DNA of 64,000 nucleotides from Rapana venosa (taxonomy: Eukaryota > Mollusca > Gastropoda > Neogastropoda > Muricidae): positions 51,262,488 to 51,326,487 of the forward strand of contig CM054157.1 in NCBI GenBank assembly GCA_028751875.1. Direction: 5' to 3'. This document shows positions 49,527 through 58,470 of this stretch, piece after piece (the stretch's first letter is position 1; each line of letters starts with the position of its first letter). Made by a program: the position numbers and the translations under genes. Below the pieces are notes generated by a model. That model was not told the origin of the DNA, searched no databases, and saw only the letters and a list, made by a program, of their open reading frames with translations.

Positions 49527-50429
49527 TGTGGTGTGGACACTCTTAAAGGTCAGTTGTCATGATGTGGGTGCGGTGTGCCCTATGCAGTGTCATAAGTCAT
49601 GATGTGGTGTGCCCCAGGGAATGTCAGATTCATGATGTGGATGTGGGGTGGGTCCCGTTGTCTCTCAGAAGTCATGATGTGCATGTGGTGTCCCCTGGAA
49701 TGTCAGAAGTCATGGTGTGGATGTGGTGTTCCCCTGGAATATCAAAAGTCATAATGTGGTGTGTCCCCCTGCAATGTCAAAAGTCATGATGTGAATGTGG
49801 GTGTGACGCCCTGCAATGTCAGAAGTCAGGTTGTGGATGTGGCCCCCTGCAGTGTCAGAAGTCATGATGTCGATGTGGTATTCCCCCCTTTAATGTCAGA
49901 AGTCATGATGTGGATGTAGTCCCCTGCAATGTCAGAAGTAATGATGTGGAAGTAATGTGGCACCCTGATACGTCGGAAGGAATGATGTGGATGTGGTGGG
50001 GACACTGCAATGTCAGAAGTCACGATGTGGATGTAGCCCGCTGCAATGTCAGAAGTCATGATGTGGTGTGGTCCCCTGCAAAGTCACAAGTCATGATGTG
50101 GATGTGGTACGGCAGGCCTGCAATGTTAGAAGTCATGATGTGGATGTGGTGTGGACCCTTTTGAAGGTCAGTTGTCATGATGTGGGTGCGGTGTGCCCTA
50201 TGCAGTGTCATAAGTCATGATGTGGTGTGCCTCCTGTCAGATGTCATGATGTGGATGTGGGGTGGATCCCGTTCACTGTCAAAAGTCATGATGTGGTGTG
50301 TCCCCCTGGAATGTCAGAAGTCATGATGTGGTGTGTCCCCTTGCAATGTCAGAAGTCATGATGTGGATGTGGTTCCCTGCAATGCCAGAAGTCATGATGG
50401 GGATGTGGGTGTGGCACCCTGCAATGTCA

Positions 50430-51250
50430 GAAGTCATGATGTGGTGTGTCCCCCTTTAATGTCAGAAGTCATGATGTGGATGTGGTGTCCCCCTGCAATG
50501 TCAGAAGTCATGATGTGTATGTGGTATGGACCCTGCAATGTCAGAAGTCATGATGTGTATGTGATGTGCCCCTGCTATGTCAGAAGTCACGATGTGTATG
50601 TGATGTGCCCCCTGCTATGTCAGAAGGTGTGATGTGGATGTGGTATGGACCCTGCAATGTCAGAAGTCATGATGTGTATGTGATGTGCCCCCTGCAATGT
50701 CAGAAGTCATGATGTGTATGTGATGTGCCCCTGCTATGTCAGAAGTCATGATGTGTATGTGATGTGCCCCCTGCAATGTCAGAAGTCATGATGTGGATGT
50801 GATGTGCCCCCTGCAATGTCAGAAGTCATGATGTGTATGTGATGTGCCCCCTGCAATGTCAGAAGTCATGATGTGTATGTGATGTGCCCCCTGCTATGTC
50901 AGAAGTCATGATGTGGATGTGATGTGCCCCCTGCAATGTCAGAAGTCATGATGTGGATGTGATGTGCCCCTGCAATGTCAGAAGTCATGATGTGTATGTG
51001 ATGTGCCCCCTGCAATGTCAGAAGTCATGATGTGTATGTGATGTGCCCCCTGCAATGTCAGAAGTCATGATGTGGATGTGATGTGCCCCCTGCAATGTCA
51101 GAAGTCATGATGTGTATGTGATGTGCCCCTGCAATGTCAGAAGTCATGATGTGGATGTGATGTGCCCCCTGCTATGTCAGAAGTCATGATGTGGATGTGA
51201 TGTGGCCCCCTGCAATGTCAGAAGTCATGATGTGTATGTGATGTGCCCCC
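50430..51250. repeat. Homogenised 40-bp single-monomer expansion
   Basis: About 20 almost identical units of GATGTGTATGTGATGTGCCC plus CCTGCAATGTCAGAAGTCAT, spaced 40 bp (for example 50761, 50801, 50841, 50881). Variants are limited to GTGTATG/GTGGATG, GCAATG/GCTATG and four versus five C. Elsewhere the array mixes about 15 monomer types, so this is a local, recent amplification of one type. Confidence 0.95.
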
Positions 51251-53710
51251 TGCTATGTCAGAAGGTGTGATGTGGATGTGGTATGGACCCTGCAATGTCA
51301 GAAGTCACGATGTGGATGTCGCCCGCTGCAATGTCAGGAGTTATGATGTGGATGTGGTGTGGACCCTCTTGAAGGTCAGTTGTCATGATGTGGGTGCGGT
51401 GTTTCCTATGCAGTGTCATAAGTCATGATGTGGTGTGCCCCCTGCAATGTCAGATTCATGATGTGGATGTGGGGTGGGTCCCGTTGACAGTCAGAAGTCA
51501 TGATGTGGATGTGGTGTCCCCCTGGAATGTCAGAAGTCATGATGTGGATGCGGTGTCCCCTTGCTATGTCAGAAGTCATGATGTGGATGTGGGTGTGACC
51601 CACTGCAATGTCAGAAGTCAAGATGTGGATGTGGCCCGTGCAGTGTCAGAAGTCATGATGTCGATGTGGTGTGCCCCCTTTAATGTGAGAAGTCATGATA
51701 TGGATGTGGTGTTGACCCTCTTGGAGGTCAGTTGTCATGATGTGGTTGCGGTGTGCCCTATGCAGTGTCATAAGTCATGATGTGGTGATGCCCCTGGGCA
51801 ATGTCAGATGTCTTGATGTATTGGCGGGGGGTCCGTTTATGTAAAAGTCAGATTGATGTGGTGTCCCCTCGAATGACAGAAGTCATATATGTGGTGTTGA
51901 TCCATCCTGCAATGTAAAAGAGTCATGATTTGAGAATGTGAGGTGTGACCTGAATGTCAAAGTCATGATGTTTGATAAGTATCGATTGGTGTTTCTTCAT
52001 TTAATGTCAGAATGTCATGATGTGGATGTGGTCCCTGAATGTCAAAGTCATGATGTGGATGTGATGTGATCCCCTCCTCGAAGGATATGTGATGTGTGTG
52101 GACATTGAATGTCATAAGTCACGATGTGGATGTAGCCTGCTGCAATGTCAGAGGTCATGATGTGGTGTGCCCACCTGCAATGTCAGATGTCATGATGTGG
52201 ATGTGGGGTGGGTCCCGTTGACTGTCAGAAGTCATGATGTAGATGTGGTGTACCCTGGAATGTCAGAAGTCATAATGTGGTGTGTCCCCTGCAATGTCAG
52301 AAGTCATGATGTGGATGTGGGTTTGACCCCCTGCAATGTCAGAAGTCGAGATGTGGATGTGGCCCCCTCCAGTGTCAGAAGTCATGCTGTCGATGTTGTG
52401 TCCCCCTTTAATGTCACAAGTCATGATGTGGTGTGGACCCTGCAATGTCAGATGTCACGATGTGGATGTAGCCCGCTGCAATGTCAGAAGTCATGATGTG
52501 GTGTGGCCCCCTGCAAAGTCACACGTCATGATGTGGATGTGGTACGGTAGCCTTGCAATGTTAGAAGTCATGATGTGGATGTGGTGTGGACCTCTTGAAG
52601 GTCAGTTGTCATTATGTGGGTGCGTTGTGCCCAATGCAGTGTCACAAGTCATGATGTGGTGTGCCCCCTGCAATGTCAGATTCATATTCTGGATGAGGGG
52701 TGTGTCCAGTTGAATGTCAGAAGTCATGATGTGGATGTGGTGTACCCCTGGAATGTCAGAAGTCAAGATGTCGATGTGGCCCCCTGCAGTGTCAGAAGTC
52801 ATGATGTTGATGTGGTGTGCCACCCTTTAATGTCAGAAGTCATGACGTGGATGTGGTCCGCTGCAATGTCAGAAGTCATGATGTGGATGTGATGTAGCCC
52901 CTGCTATGTCAGAAGGTATGATGTGGATGTGGTGTTGACCCGGCAATGTCAGAATTCACTATGTGGTGTGGCCCCCTGCAAAGTCAGAAATCCTGATGTG
53001 ATGTGGCCCCTTGCAAAGTCAGAAGTCATGATGTTGTTTGGCCACCTGTAAAGTCAGAAGTCATGATATGGATGTGGTGCGGCAGCCCTGCAATGTTAGA
53101 AGTCATGATGTGGATGTGGTGTGGACCCTCTTGAAGGTCAGTTGTCATGATTTGGGTGCGGTGTTTCCTATGCAGTGTCATAAGTCATGATGATGTGTGT
53201 CCCCTGCAATGTCAGATTCATGATGTAGATGTGGGTGGCCCCCTTTAATGTCAGAAGTCATGATGTGGATGTGGTCCCCTGCAATGTCAGAAGTCATGAT
53301 GTGGATTGATGTGCCCTGCCATGTAGAACGAGTTTGATTTGATGTGGTACGGCTGCCCTGCAATGTTAGAAGTTATGATGTTGATGTGGTGTGGACCCTC
53401 TTGAAGGTCAGTTGTCATGATGTGGGTGCGGTGTGCCCTATGCAGTGTCATCAGTCATGATGTTGTGTTCCCCCCTGCAATGTCAGATGTCATGATGTGG
53501 ATGTGGGGTGGTCCCGTTGAATGTCAGAAGTCATGATGTGGATGTGGTGTCCCCCTGGAATGTCAGATGTCATAATGTGGTGTGTCCCCCTGCAATGTCA
53601 GAAGGCATGATTTGGATGTGGGTGTGACCCCCTGCAATGTCAGAAGTCAAGATGTGGATGTGGCACCCTGCAGTGTCAGAAGTCATGATGTCGATGTGGT
53701 GTGCCCCCCT

Positions 53711-53720
53711 TTAATGTCAG
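53711..53720. repeat. Target-site duplication, left copy (LINE 2)
   Basis: TTAATGTCAG, repeated at 58461-58470. The left flank is the CCCCCC end of the GATGTCGATGTGG monomer. The right flank continues as the TTTAATGTCAG monomer that follows it throughout the array. Confidence 0.8.
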
Positions 53721-53740
53721 CAGTTAGTATGTAAGTAAGT

Positions 53741-53813
53741 CTTCAATTTTAACGTCTTTCCACTTTAAGTGATACCAGACGGCCCTAAAATAGGAGACTG
53801 AATGAAAGAGATT

Positions 53814-53866
<53 letters not shown>

Positions 53867-54045
53867 ATAGATAGATCTACTCTGTGTGGTGGTGCATGGG
53901 TGTGTATAGGTGTGTGTTTGTGTGTGTCTGTCTGTCTGTGTCTGTGTGTGTAATAAAGAGTAATAACAAGGGAAATACACAAATAGTTTTCTTAACATAA
54001 ACAGATCAAGAACATTTAAAAAATGAAATTCGAAGAGAACTACAA
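53741..54045 (-). other. 3' UTR of LINE 2 with microsatellites
   Basis: Noncoding sequence downstream of the pol stop. It contains (GATA)n at 53812-53876 (one GATAAATA interruption) and a GT/TCTG-rich run at 53881-53950. The outermost part (53741-53790) aligns with the 3' end of the LINE at 33869 (GTCTTCAATTTTAACGTCTT versus GTCTTCAATTTAAAGTCTGT). Confidence 0.75.
53812..53876. repeat. (GATA)n microsatellite
   Basis: About 16 GATA units inside the LINE 3' UTR, interrupted once near the right end. Confidence 0.95.
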
Positions 54046-54750
54046 CTACAATAAGTGCCCTATAGGACTTAACAATAAACCTTTAGCAATGTCAAATGTT
54101 AGCTTTACATTGTTCAAAACTTCGTCAATGGTATTCTCAGAAAAGGCAGGGAGATAAGGTTTTAAATTCTCACATTCAAGTATGATATGGGTATTTGAAA
54201 TATATTCACCACATAAGCATTTAACATCTTTGCTGAATTTTGTTGTGAATGCATTTAATCTTATCCTGAAAAATAATGCCTTGAGTTGTCTTTCTTTGAC
54301 AGAATTGGTATGAATCTGTAAGTGATCAATGTATTCAATTACGCTCTTCCCACTCTGAGTTGAATGTGAAAGCTGCTTGATTTGCCGATGCTTTTCTATG
54401 AATTTGTTTAAGGAATCTTTTTCTAACAACTGATAACCCTCTGCAATGGATAGAGGGACATGCAGTACTATAGACCCCTTTATATTACGTGCACCTTTCT
54501 TCGCAGCCCGATCAGCCCACTCATTTGAAAATAATCCTATATGTGAAGGAATCCAGCAAAAGGAAACTGAATTCCTCTTAAACGCAGAAGATTTATGAAG
54601 TATTTGATTATTTAGTATAAGTTTAGTAGATTGCTTATAAGTTATAGACTTTAAGGCATATAAACTGATTTAGATCCACACAAAGTAATATGTGAAAGAA
54701 ACAGTATGGATGATCTAAATGAAATTCAAAGCCATAAGAATAGAAATCAG
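54046..54750 (-). pseudogene. LINE 2 pol: RNase H second half and zinc motif
   Basis: The frame ending at 54046 encodes WIPSHIGLFSNEWADRAAK (about 54500-54560), the His/Asp end of RNase H. Next comes the segment corresponding to residues 90-160 of the LINE 1 fragment, then CLCGEYISNTHIILEC (CxC-x7-H-x4-C) and the natural C-terminus. Upstream, LLCVD, where LINE 1 reads LLCVDSKS, is followed by frameshifts around 54660-54690. About 42 of 72 terminal residues match LINE 1 by eye, so the two copies are related subfamilies and not recent duplicates. Confidence 0.82.
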
Positions 54751-54751
54751 T

Positions 54752-55279
54752 TCAGCTGTAAAAAACAAATCGATTTTTACCAACATAATACGACTTTTCT
54801 ATTTTTAGTGCTGGTATAACGAATGCTGAAGCTGCTTGATGATTGTCTAAAAGTGAGCCATCTGTATAAATTTTAAGACAATGAGAGTAATTATGTTCTA
54901 TATGTGAATGAATATTAACTGCCATGATATTTGGATTCTCATTCTTTTTCATGTTGATATAATCTACATCAAAGTGTGCTTGCTTCATTTCCCAAACAGG
55001 ACAGACTGAAACTGCTCTTTGTGAGTCTACATCAGATTTGAAAATTTAAAAACGCTTGTAAAGATCTGATGTGTATGTACTTATTGTCATTAAAGAGTTT
55101 ATGTGTCGGGCTCTTTTGGGAAAATCTGTTTCAGACCTCATTTTTATTTCTTCTGAAGCAAAGTTATCAGGTGTTGAGCTTCTCAGAATATATTTGGCAC
55201 ATACAAGTTGTCGGTACTCATCAAGTGGTAGCATTCCAGTTTCTTTATATGTATCAAGTGCCGAAGTATGAAATGGCAC
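54752..55279 (-). pseudogene. LINE 2 pol: connection region and RNase H first half
   Basis: One reading frame runs from 55279 to 54752 with a single in-frame TAA (55046-55048). It contains the post-RT connection (LDTYKETGMLPLDEYRQL) and the start of RNase H: LKIYTDGS with the catalytic Asp at about 54860-54862. The next catalytic residue, Glu of AELISIL (54751-54753), lies just past a frameshift at the A run 54759-54764. The lost frame and the stop make it nonfunctional. Confidence 0.82.
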
Positions 55280-55281
55280 AC

Positions 55282-55632
55282 CTAAGCAAGTCTGTATGCC
55301 TTACAATATACACTTTGAAGCTTCTTTAATAAGTATTTAGGTGCACTAAAATAAACTTCTTGTCCATAGGATAACTTAGATCTAATTAGAGAGGTAGACA
55401 GATGTTTCAGAATTGTCATGTCTTGTCCCCAATACTGCTTTCGTACAATTTTAAGCAGATTTAAACATTTTCTTCCTTTAATTAAGACATATTCAATGTG
55501 GACATTCCAAGTTAACTTTGAGGAAAGAAAAACACCTAAAAACTTTACTAAGTGTTTATATTCTATTATCTCGTTTTCAATTTTAAACACAGGTAAGTTG
55601 TCTGGATTACTACCGTTGTTAAAAAGCATCAT
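55282..55632 (-). pseudogene. LINE 2 pol: RT C-terminal (thumb) part
   Basis: The 116-codon open stretch contains HLVKFLGVFLSSKLTWNVHI, the FLG(V/I)xxxxxLTWxxHI motif that follows the RT palm in non-LTR elements, and then SKLSYGQEVYFSA, the (L/I)xYGxxxYxxA motif of the thumb region. It is separated from the RT core by a frameshift at about 55640-55660 and from the connection region by another at about 55283-55290. Confidence 0.85.
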
Positions 55633-55639
55633 ATACGTT

Positions 55640-56315
55640 TTTTCTGTGGATAATGTTTAGGCCATTTTCAATTATGTACTTATTTAAATTATCAAGGTCT
55701 TTTTGGTACAGTTTTTTAATATGATTTAAAGACCTCTTCATTGTGCTTTGTTTCATGGTAACATTCATCCACATGCATATGTCGTCTGCATATTGTACTA
55801 GGACAACGTTCTGAGACAAATGATTGGGAAGATCATGTAACAGGATATTAAATAGAACTGGTGCTATAACGGAGCCTTGTGGTAAGCCCATATCAAGATT
55901 TCTAGGATCTGAATAGTTATTTCCTACCTTTACTTGAATAGATCTATTGCTAAGAAAGCTCTTGATGTAATGATAAATGTTACCGGAAAAACCAATTGTC
56001 TTCAACTTACTTAATAACTTTGCATGCCAAACTTGATCATAGACTTTATTTATGTCAAAAACGTTGCAGAACATTTTTTCTACGTGCAAATTGTTGTTTT
56101 ACACGTGTTGTAAGTTTAACTAGGTTATCTATAGCAGATCTACCTCGCTGAAAGCCTGCTTGGTTGTTTGCAATAATGTTATTTTTCTGACAATAGTATA
56201 GTAACCTTCCAAGAACAACTCTCTCTATGAGATTTCCAGTATGTGAGGTCAATGCTATGGGCCTGTAACTGGCTTTATCTGTCTTCGGCTTTCCTTGCTT
56301 GTGGATTGGTACCAC
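55640..56315 (-). pseudogene. LINE 2 pol: reverse transcriptase core
   Basis: It begins with VVPIHKQGKPKTDKASYRPI (RT fingers) and NQAGFQRGRSAIDN. A frameshift at an A/T run near 56074-56079 precedes the palm motifs: A, FDINKVYDQVW (Asp codon 56054-56056); B, GLPQGSVIAPVLFNI (from 55888); and C, YADD (55781-55792). All catalytic aspartates are present, but the frame is broken on both sides. The order and wording are typical of Jockey/I-type non-LTR reverse transcriptases, which copy the element RNA at a nicked target. Confidence 0.9.
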
Positions 56316-56327
56316 AATGGACTGTTT

Positions 56328-57149
56328 TCATTGTACTGGAATGACACCCTGGACCCAGCATTTACAAAAAAGGGGTGACAGAATAGCATCTTTTACTTCC
56401 TGGAGTGTAATGGGAGCATTGATATAAAGAGTGGTATCAGGCACTGGGTCTACATATTCATTTTTGATTTCTTCTTCACTTCTGAATGCTCTATGTTTAG
56501 CTGATAAACCCTCCTTACGCATGGTATTTGAAAACATTGTGGCAAACGCCTCAACCTTTTCTGCACTAGATCGAAACTCTTTGTTTTCTAGAATAATTGG
56601 ACATGTTGGTAAGTTTATACCTTTTGTCATTTCATTAAATTTTTTCCATACTTTCTTAATATCTTTATGATTTGTAATTTCACTTCTACAAAAAGAGGAC
56701 CAATACTGTTTTTTAGCTTGCGCTATGATCATGTTACAGTAGTTTTTGGCCCTTTTCTGCGCATCATGGTTGCTAGGTGATTTGTTTTTGAGAAAAGCTT
56801 TATGCATTAAATGTTTTTTTATGTACAGCTTCCTCACACGCTTGTGTCCACAGACATTTCCTAAATGTTTAATAGGTTTTCCTGAGTGACATCTAGGAAT
56901 AGACATATTGGCAGCTTGAAGTATAATATTTGTTATGCTAGAATACATTCGATCTATGTCGAGAGCATCTATATACTCTGTATTGTAAGAAGCTATAACA
57001 TGTTTAAACTTTTCCCAGTCAGCACGCTTATAATTATATTTTGGAATTTTATCCTTTGTAATATCTGATTGACATAACTGGTTATTAAAGGTTATTAGGA
57101 TAGGTAAATGATCACTGCCTAGAGTATCTTTATGGGTTGACCATTGCAA
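56328..57149 (-). pseudogene. LINE 2 pol: endonuclease end and EN-RT linker
   Basis: A 273-codon open stretch. It starts just after a premature TGA (57150-57152) and opens with LGSDHLPI (about 57105-57119), the SDH motif that closes the apurinic-like endonuclease active site. A Lys/Arg-rich linker follows, and it ends at a TGA (56328-56330) between CWVQGVIPVQ and KQSIVVPIHKQ, where a Trp codon would be expected. The frame is the same on both sides of both stops, so these are point nonsense changes and not frameshifts. Confidence 0.85.
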
Positions 57150-57538
57150 TCAGGAACAAGTATTTGGTGACACTAAAGTTAGATCTATTGCTGATGCTCT
57201 GTGACTTGAGACATCAGGAATTCTAGTGATGCTGCCGTCATTCAATAAACATAGACAAGAATCAACCACGTTTTCTACAAACCTGTTGCTGGTAACTGAA
57301 ATGCAATCTTTATCCCAAAATGGTGCATGGGCGTTGAAATCTCCCCCAATAAGCCATTTTTCATTATCTTGGAGATTATGGATCCAATCAGTGTTAAGGT
57401 TATTAGGTCCTTTTGGTAAATACAAAGACAAAATATTTAAGATTAAGTGATCATTAAACTTGACACGTGCTGCACATGAATGTAGATCTGGGATGTTACC
57501 AGGTATTGGTGGAAATTTCACACTGTACTCTATTCCTT
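57150..57538 (-). pseudogene. LINE 2 pol: endonuclease middle part
   Basis: It encodes the central part of the LINE endonuclease: SLYLPKGPNN, then WLIGGDFNAHAPFWD (GDFNAH at about 57327-57347, metal and phosphate-contact residues), then ASAIDLTLVSP. It ends at TGA 57150-57152, which is an in-frame nonsense change, because the same frame continues with the SDH motif. Its upstream side is cut by the nested SINE at 57539. The preceding codons lie at 57848-57896, beyond the SINE. Confidence 0.85.
57526..57538. repeat. Target-site duplication, left copy (nested SINE)
   Basis: TACTCTATTCCTT, perfectly repeated at 57835-57847. Removing the SINE and one copy restores the endonuclease frame (…KEGIEYSVKF…). 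Confidence 0.92.
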
Positions 57539-57834
57539 GGGGGACGGGATAGCTCAGTGGTCGGAGCACTCGCTTTCCCCCAGCCAAGTTAAGCAGCGTC
57601 GAGCGTGGTTACCAGTTGGATGGGTGACCGTTTGCGCGCCTTGGCTTCAGTACAGTTCCCCCAGTTCACCCAGCTGTCAATGGGTACCTGCCCTCTTTAG
57701 GGTCAGGGAAGGTAAAGCAGCGAGGGAGAGGAGACGGGCGCCGCCCTCAATATGCTGGCCCTAGAGAAGCTGAGGTCTCTGACGCCTCGCTTCCCTACGA
57801 CCTTATAGGTTATGGGACACCTTTACCTTACCTT
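57539..57834 (+). mobile_element. Chimeric tRNA/5S rRNA-like SINE, nested in LINE 2
   Basis: A 296-bp insertion with a perfect 13-bp duplication, opposite in orientation to the LINE. The 5' part has a tRNA-like D arm (GCTCAGTGGTCGGAGC) with an A-box-like TAGCTCAGTGG (57550-57560). Next comes a stretch strongly like 5S rRNA: AAGTTAAGCAGCGTCGAGC, a GGTTA element, and TTGGATGGGTGACCG (57588-57630), covering the 5S internal control region. The body holds CAGCTGTCAATGGGTACCTG and GGGAAGGTAAAGCAGCGAGG. The 3' end is a TTACCTTACCTTTA-type tail. It postdates the LINE. It was transcribed by pol III and mobilised by some partner LINE. Open frames within it are not coding. Confidence 0.85.
57550..57630 (+). 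promoter_or_regulatory. Composite pol III promoter: tRNA A box plus 5S-like A/C boxes
   Basis: TAGCTCAGTGG at 57550-57560 fits a tRNA A box. AAGCAGCGTCGAG at 57591-57603 and TGGATGGGTGACCG at 57617-57630 fit the 5S rRNA A and C boxes. No clear tRNA B box (GGTTCGANTCC) is present, so the type 1 (5S) control region may be the operative one. Confidence 0.7.
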
Positions 57835-57847
57835 TACTCTATTCCTT
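57835..57847. repeat. Target-site duplication, right copy (nested SINE)
   Basis: TACTCTATTCCTT, matching 57526-57538. Confidence 0.92.
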
Positions 57848-57896
57848 CTTTAATGTAAATAGCTGCACTAATCTTTGTTAGACCCTCTACCTTCTT
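57848..57896 (-). pseudogene. LINE 2 pol: endonuclease piece upstream of the SINE
   Basis: In the minus frame it reads GKKVEGLTKISAAIYIKEGI and joins the 57150-57538 piece once the SINE is removed. KVEGLTKI occurs a second time in the inverted 5' fragment (its 3' end, 58438-58460), so about 22 bp of element sequence (GTAGAGGGTCTAACAAAGAT plus TA) is present in both orientations. The inversion breakpoint lies just left of about 57896. Confidence 0.8.
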
Positions 57897-58249
57897 CCCT
57901 GTGTGTGTTTTGGTATATAGTGTTATCACTATTAGAAGTAGCCGTTTCATTACTAGAGATCTAGTCAATTTGATTTTTTCCCCCTTTGTAGTACCTTATA
58001 TACATAGTTCAGTGAGTTTCTCACAGTGAACTTGTTCAATCTGACAGAACTGAAACCTTCAATCAACAAGATTTATATATTTTTGTTAAGGTGTTTTTGT
58101 GGAAGACTTGGTGGGGGGTAGAGTTATTTCTTTACTCATTACTGTATTTGGTGGGATTTCGTTTGTTGTTGGGTTTTCGTTTTTTGTTTGTTTGTTTGTT
58201 TAAAAAAAACACTTTTTTCTTGCCTCTTCTCCTTATTCCTATTTATACA
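57897..58249 (+). other. Inverted 5' UTR of LINE 2
   Basis: About 350 bp of T-rich noncoding sequence preceding the endonuclease ATG on the plus strand, including (TTTG)4 followed by an A8 run near 58183-58210. No ORF1 (gag-like) protein is seen. An upstream-open frame from 58091 is only hydrophobic T-rich sequence in frame with the ATG. The left end joins the 3' portion of the element at the inversion junction. Confidence 0.65.
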
Positions 58250-58460
58250 ATGGTCTCTAAGAAAAAGCAGGCTGTTAAAATCATGCAGTGGAATTCAAGA
58301 TCTATTTCCACAAACCTGGCGTATTTGATCCACCACCTTTCAAAAAATGATTATCAGGCCCTTATTTTACAATCTCTAAATGTTAACAAAAATAAGATAC
58401 CCAAATTACCAGGATACTATTATCCACCTATACATCAGAAAGTAGAGGGTCTAACAAAGA
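58250..58460 (+). pseudogene. LINE 2 pol: inverted endonuclease N-terminus
   Basis: Seventy codons from ATG 58250 (MVSKKKQAVKIMQWNSRS...). QWN carries the catalytic Asn of the apurinic-like endonuclease (AAT 58292-58294), followed by DYQALILQSLNV and LPGYYYPP. It stops at KVEGLTKI, exactly where the target duplication starts. The rest of the domain is on the opposite strand to the left. The ATG is chosen because the lysine-rich start and endonuclease homology begin there. In this copy the LQE metal-ligand position reads LQS, either a family trait or a mutation. Confidence 0.85.
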
Positions 58461-58470
58461 TTAATGTCAG
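58461..58470. repeat. Target-site duplication, right copy (LINE 2)
   Basis: TTAATGTCAG, matching 53711-53720 and continuing into satellite. Confidence 0.8.

Larger units (their letters stand above)
49527..53720. repeat. ~40-bp satellite with higher-order repeat
   Basis: Satellite. Together with 48511-48691 it contains one complete pass through all ~15 monomer types in order, from the CTATGTCAGAAGGTATG type at 48511 to the next ATACGTCGGAAGG at about 49964, broken only by the retroposon and with one extra monomer. At 51780-52130 many single-base gaps suggest locally poor consensus. No gene is present. Confidence 0.92.
53721..58460 (-). mobile_element. Near full-length, dead I-superfamily-like LINE with 5' inversion
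   Basis: A 4.7-kb island (about 4.4 kb without the nested SINE) between matching satellite flanks. On the minus strand from left to right it runs 3' tail (TTAC-type, + GTAAGTAAG), 3' UTR with microsatellites, zinc motif, RNase H, RT, linker, and endonuclease C-terminal part to about 57896. From there to 58460 the sequence is in the opposite orientation: a 5' UTR and the first 70 endonuclease codons read on the plus strand and end directly at the target duplication. This is the classic product of twin priming. Pol has at least three in-frame stops and several frameshifts. EN + RT + RNase H and a non-poly(A) tail fit the I superfamily. The 3' UTR end matches the LINE at 33869-34781. Confidence 0.85.

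Noticed and set aside
21906..53720. Many short open frames giving peptides such as MSEVMMWMW or HIHIMTSDIAGG on both strands
   Set aside because: They are translations of the ~40-bp monomer, shift frame from unit to unit, have no domain, and arise because TGA falls in a given frame only every third monomer.
21906..53720. CENP-B box in satellite monomers
   Set aside because: I looked for the TTCG....A..CGGG arrangement. The only CG-rich monomer type (CTACGTCGGAAGG) does not fit it.
57588..57630. 5S rRNA gene
   Set aside because: Only the internal control region is 5S-like; both ends of a 5S gene are missing and it sits inside a SINE with a 13-bp duplication.
57897..58460. Independent plus-strand LINE inserted head-to-head with the minus-strand LINE
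   Set aside because: It has no 3' part or tail, its end coincides with the single duplication shared by the whole block, and it carries exactly the endonuclease portion missing from the minus-strand part. A 5' inversion explains all of this.
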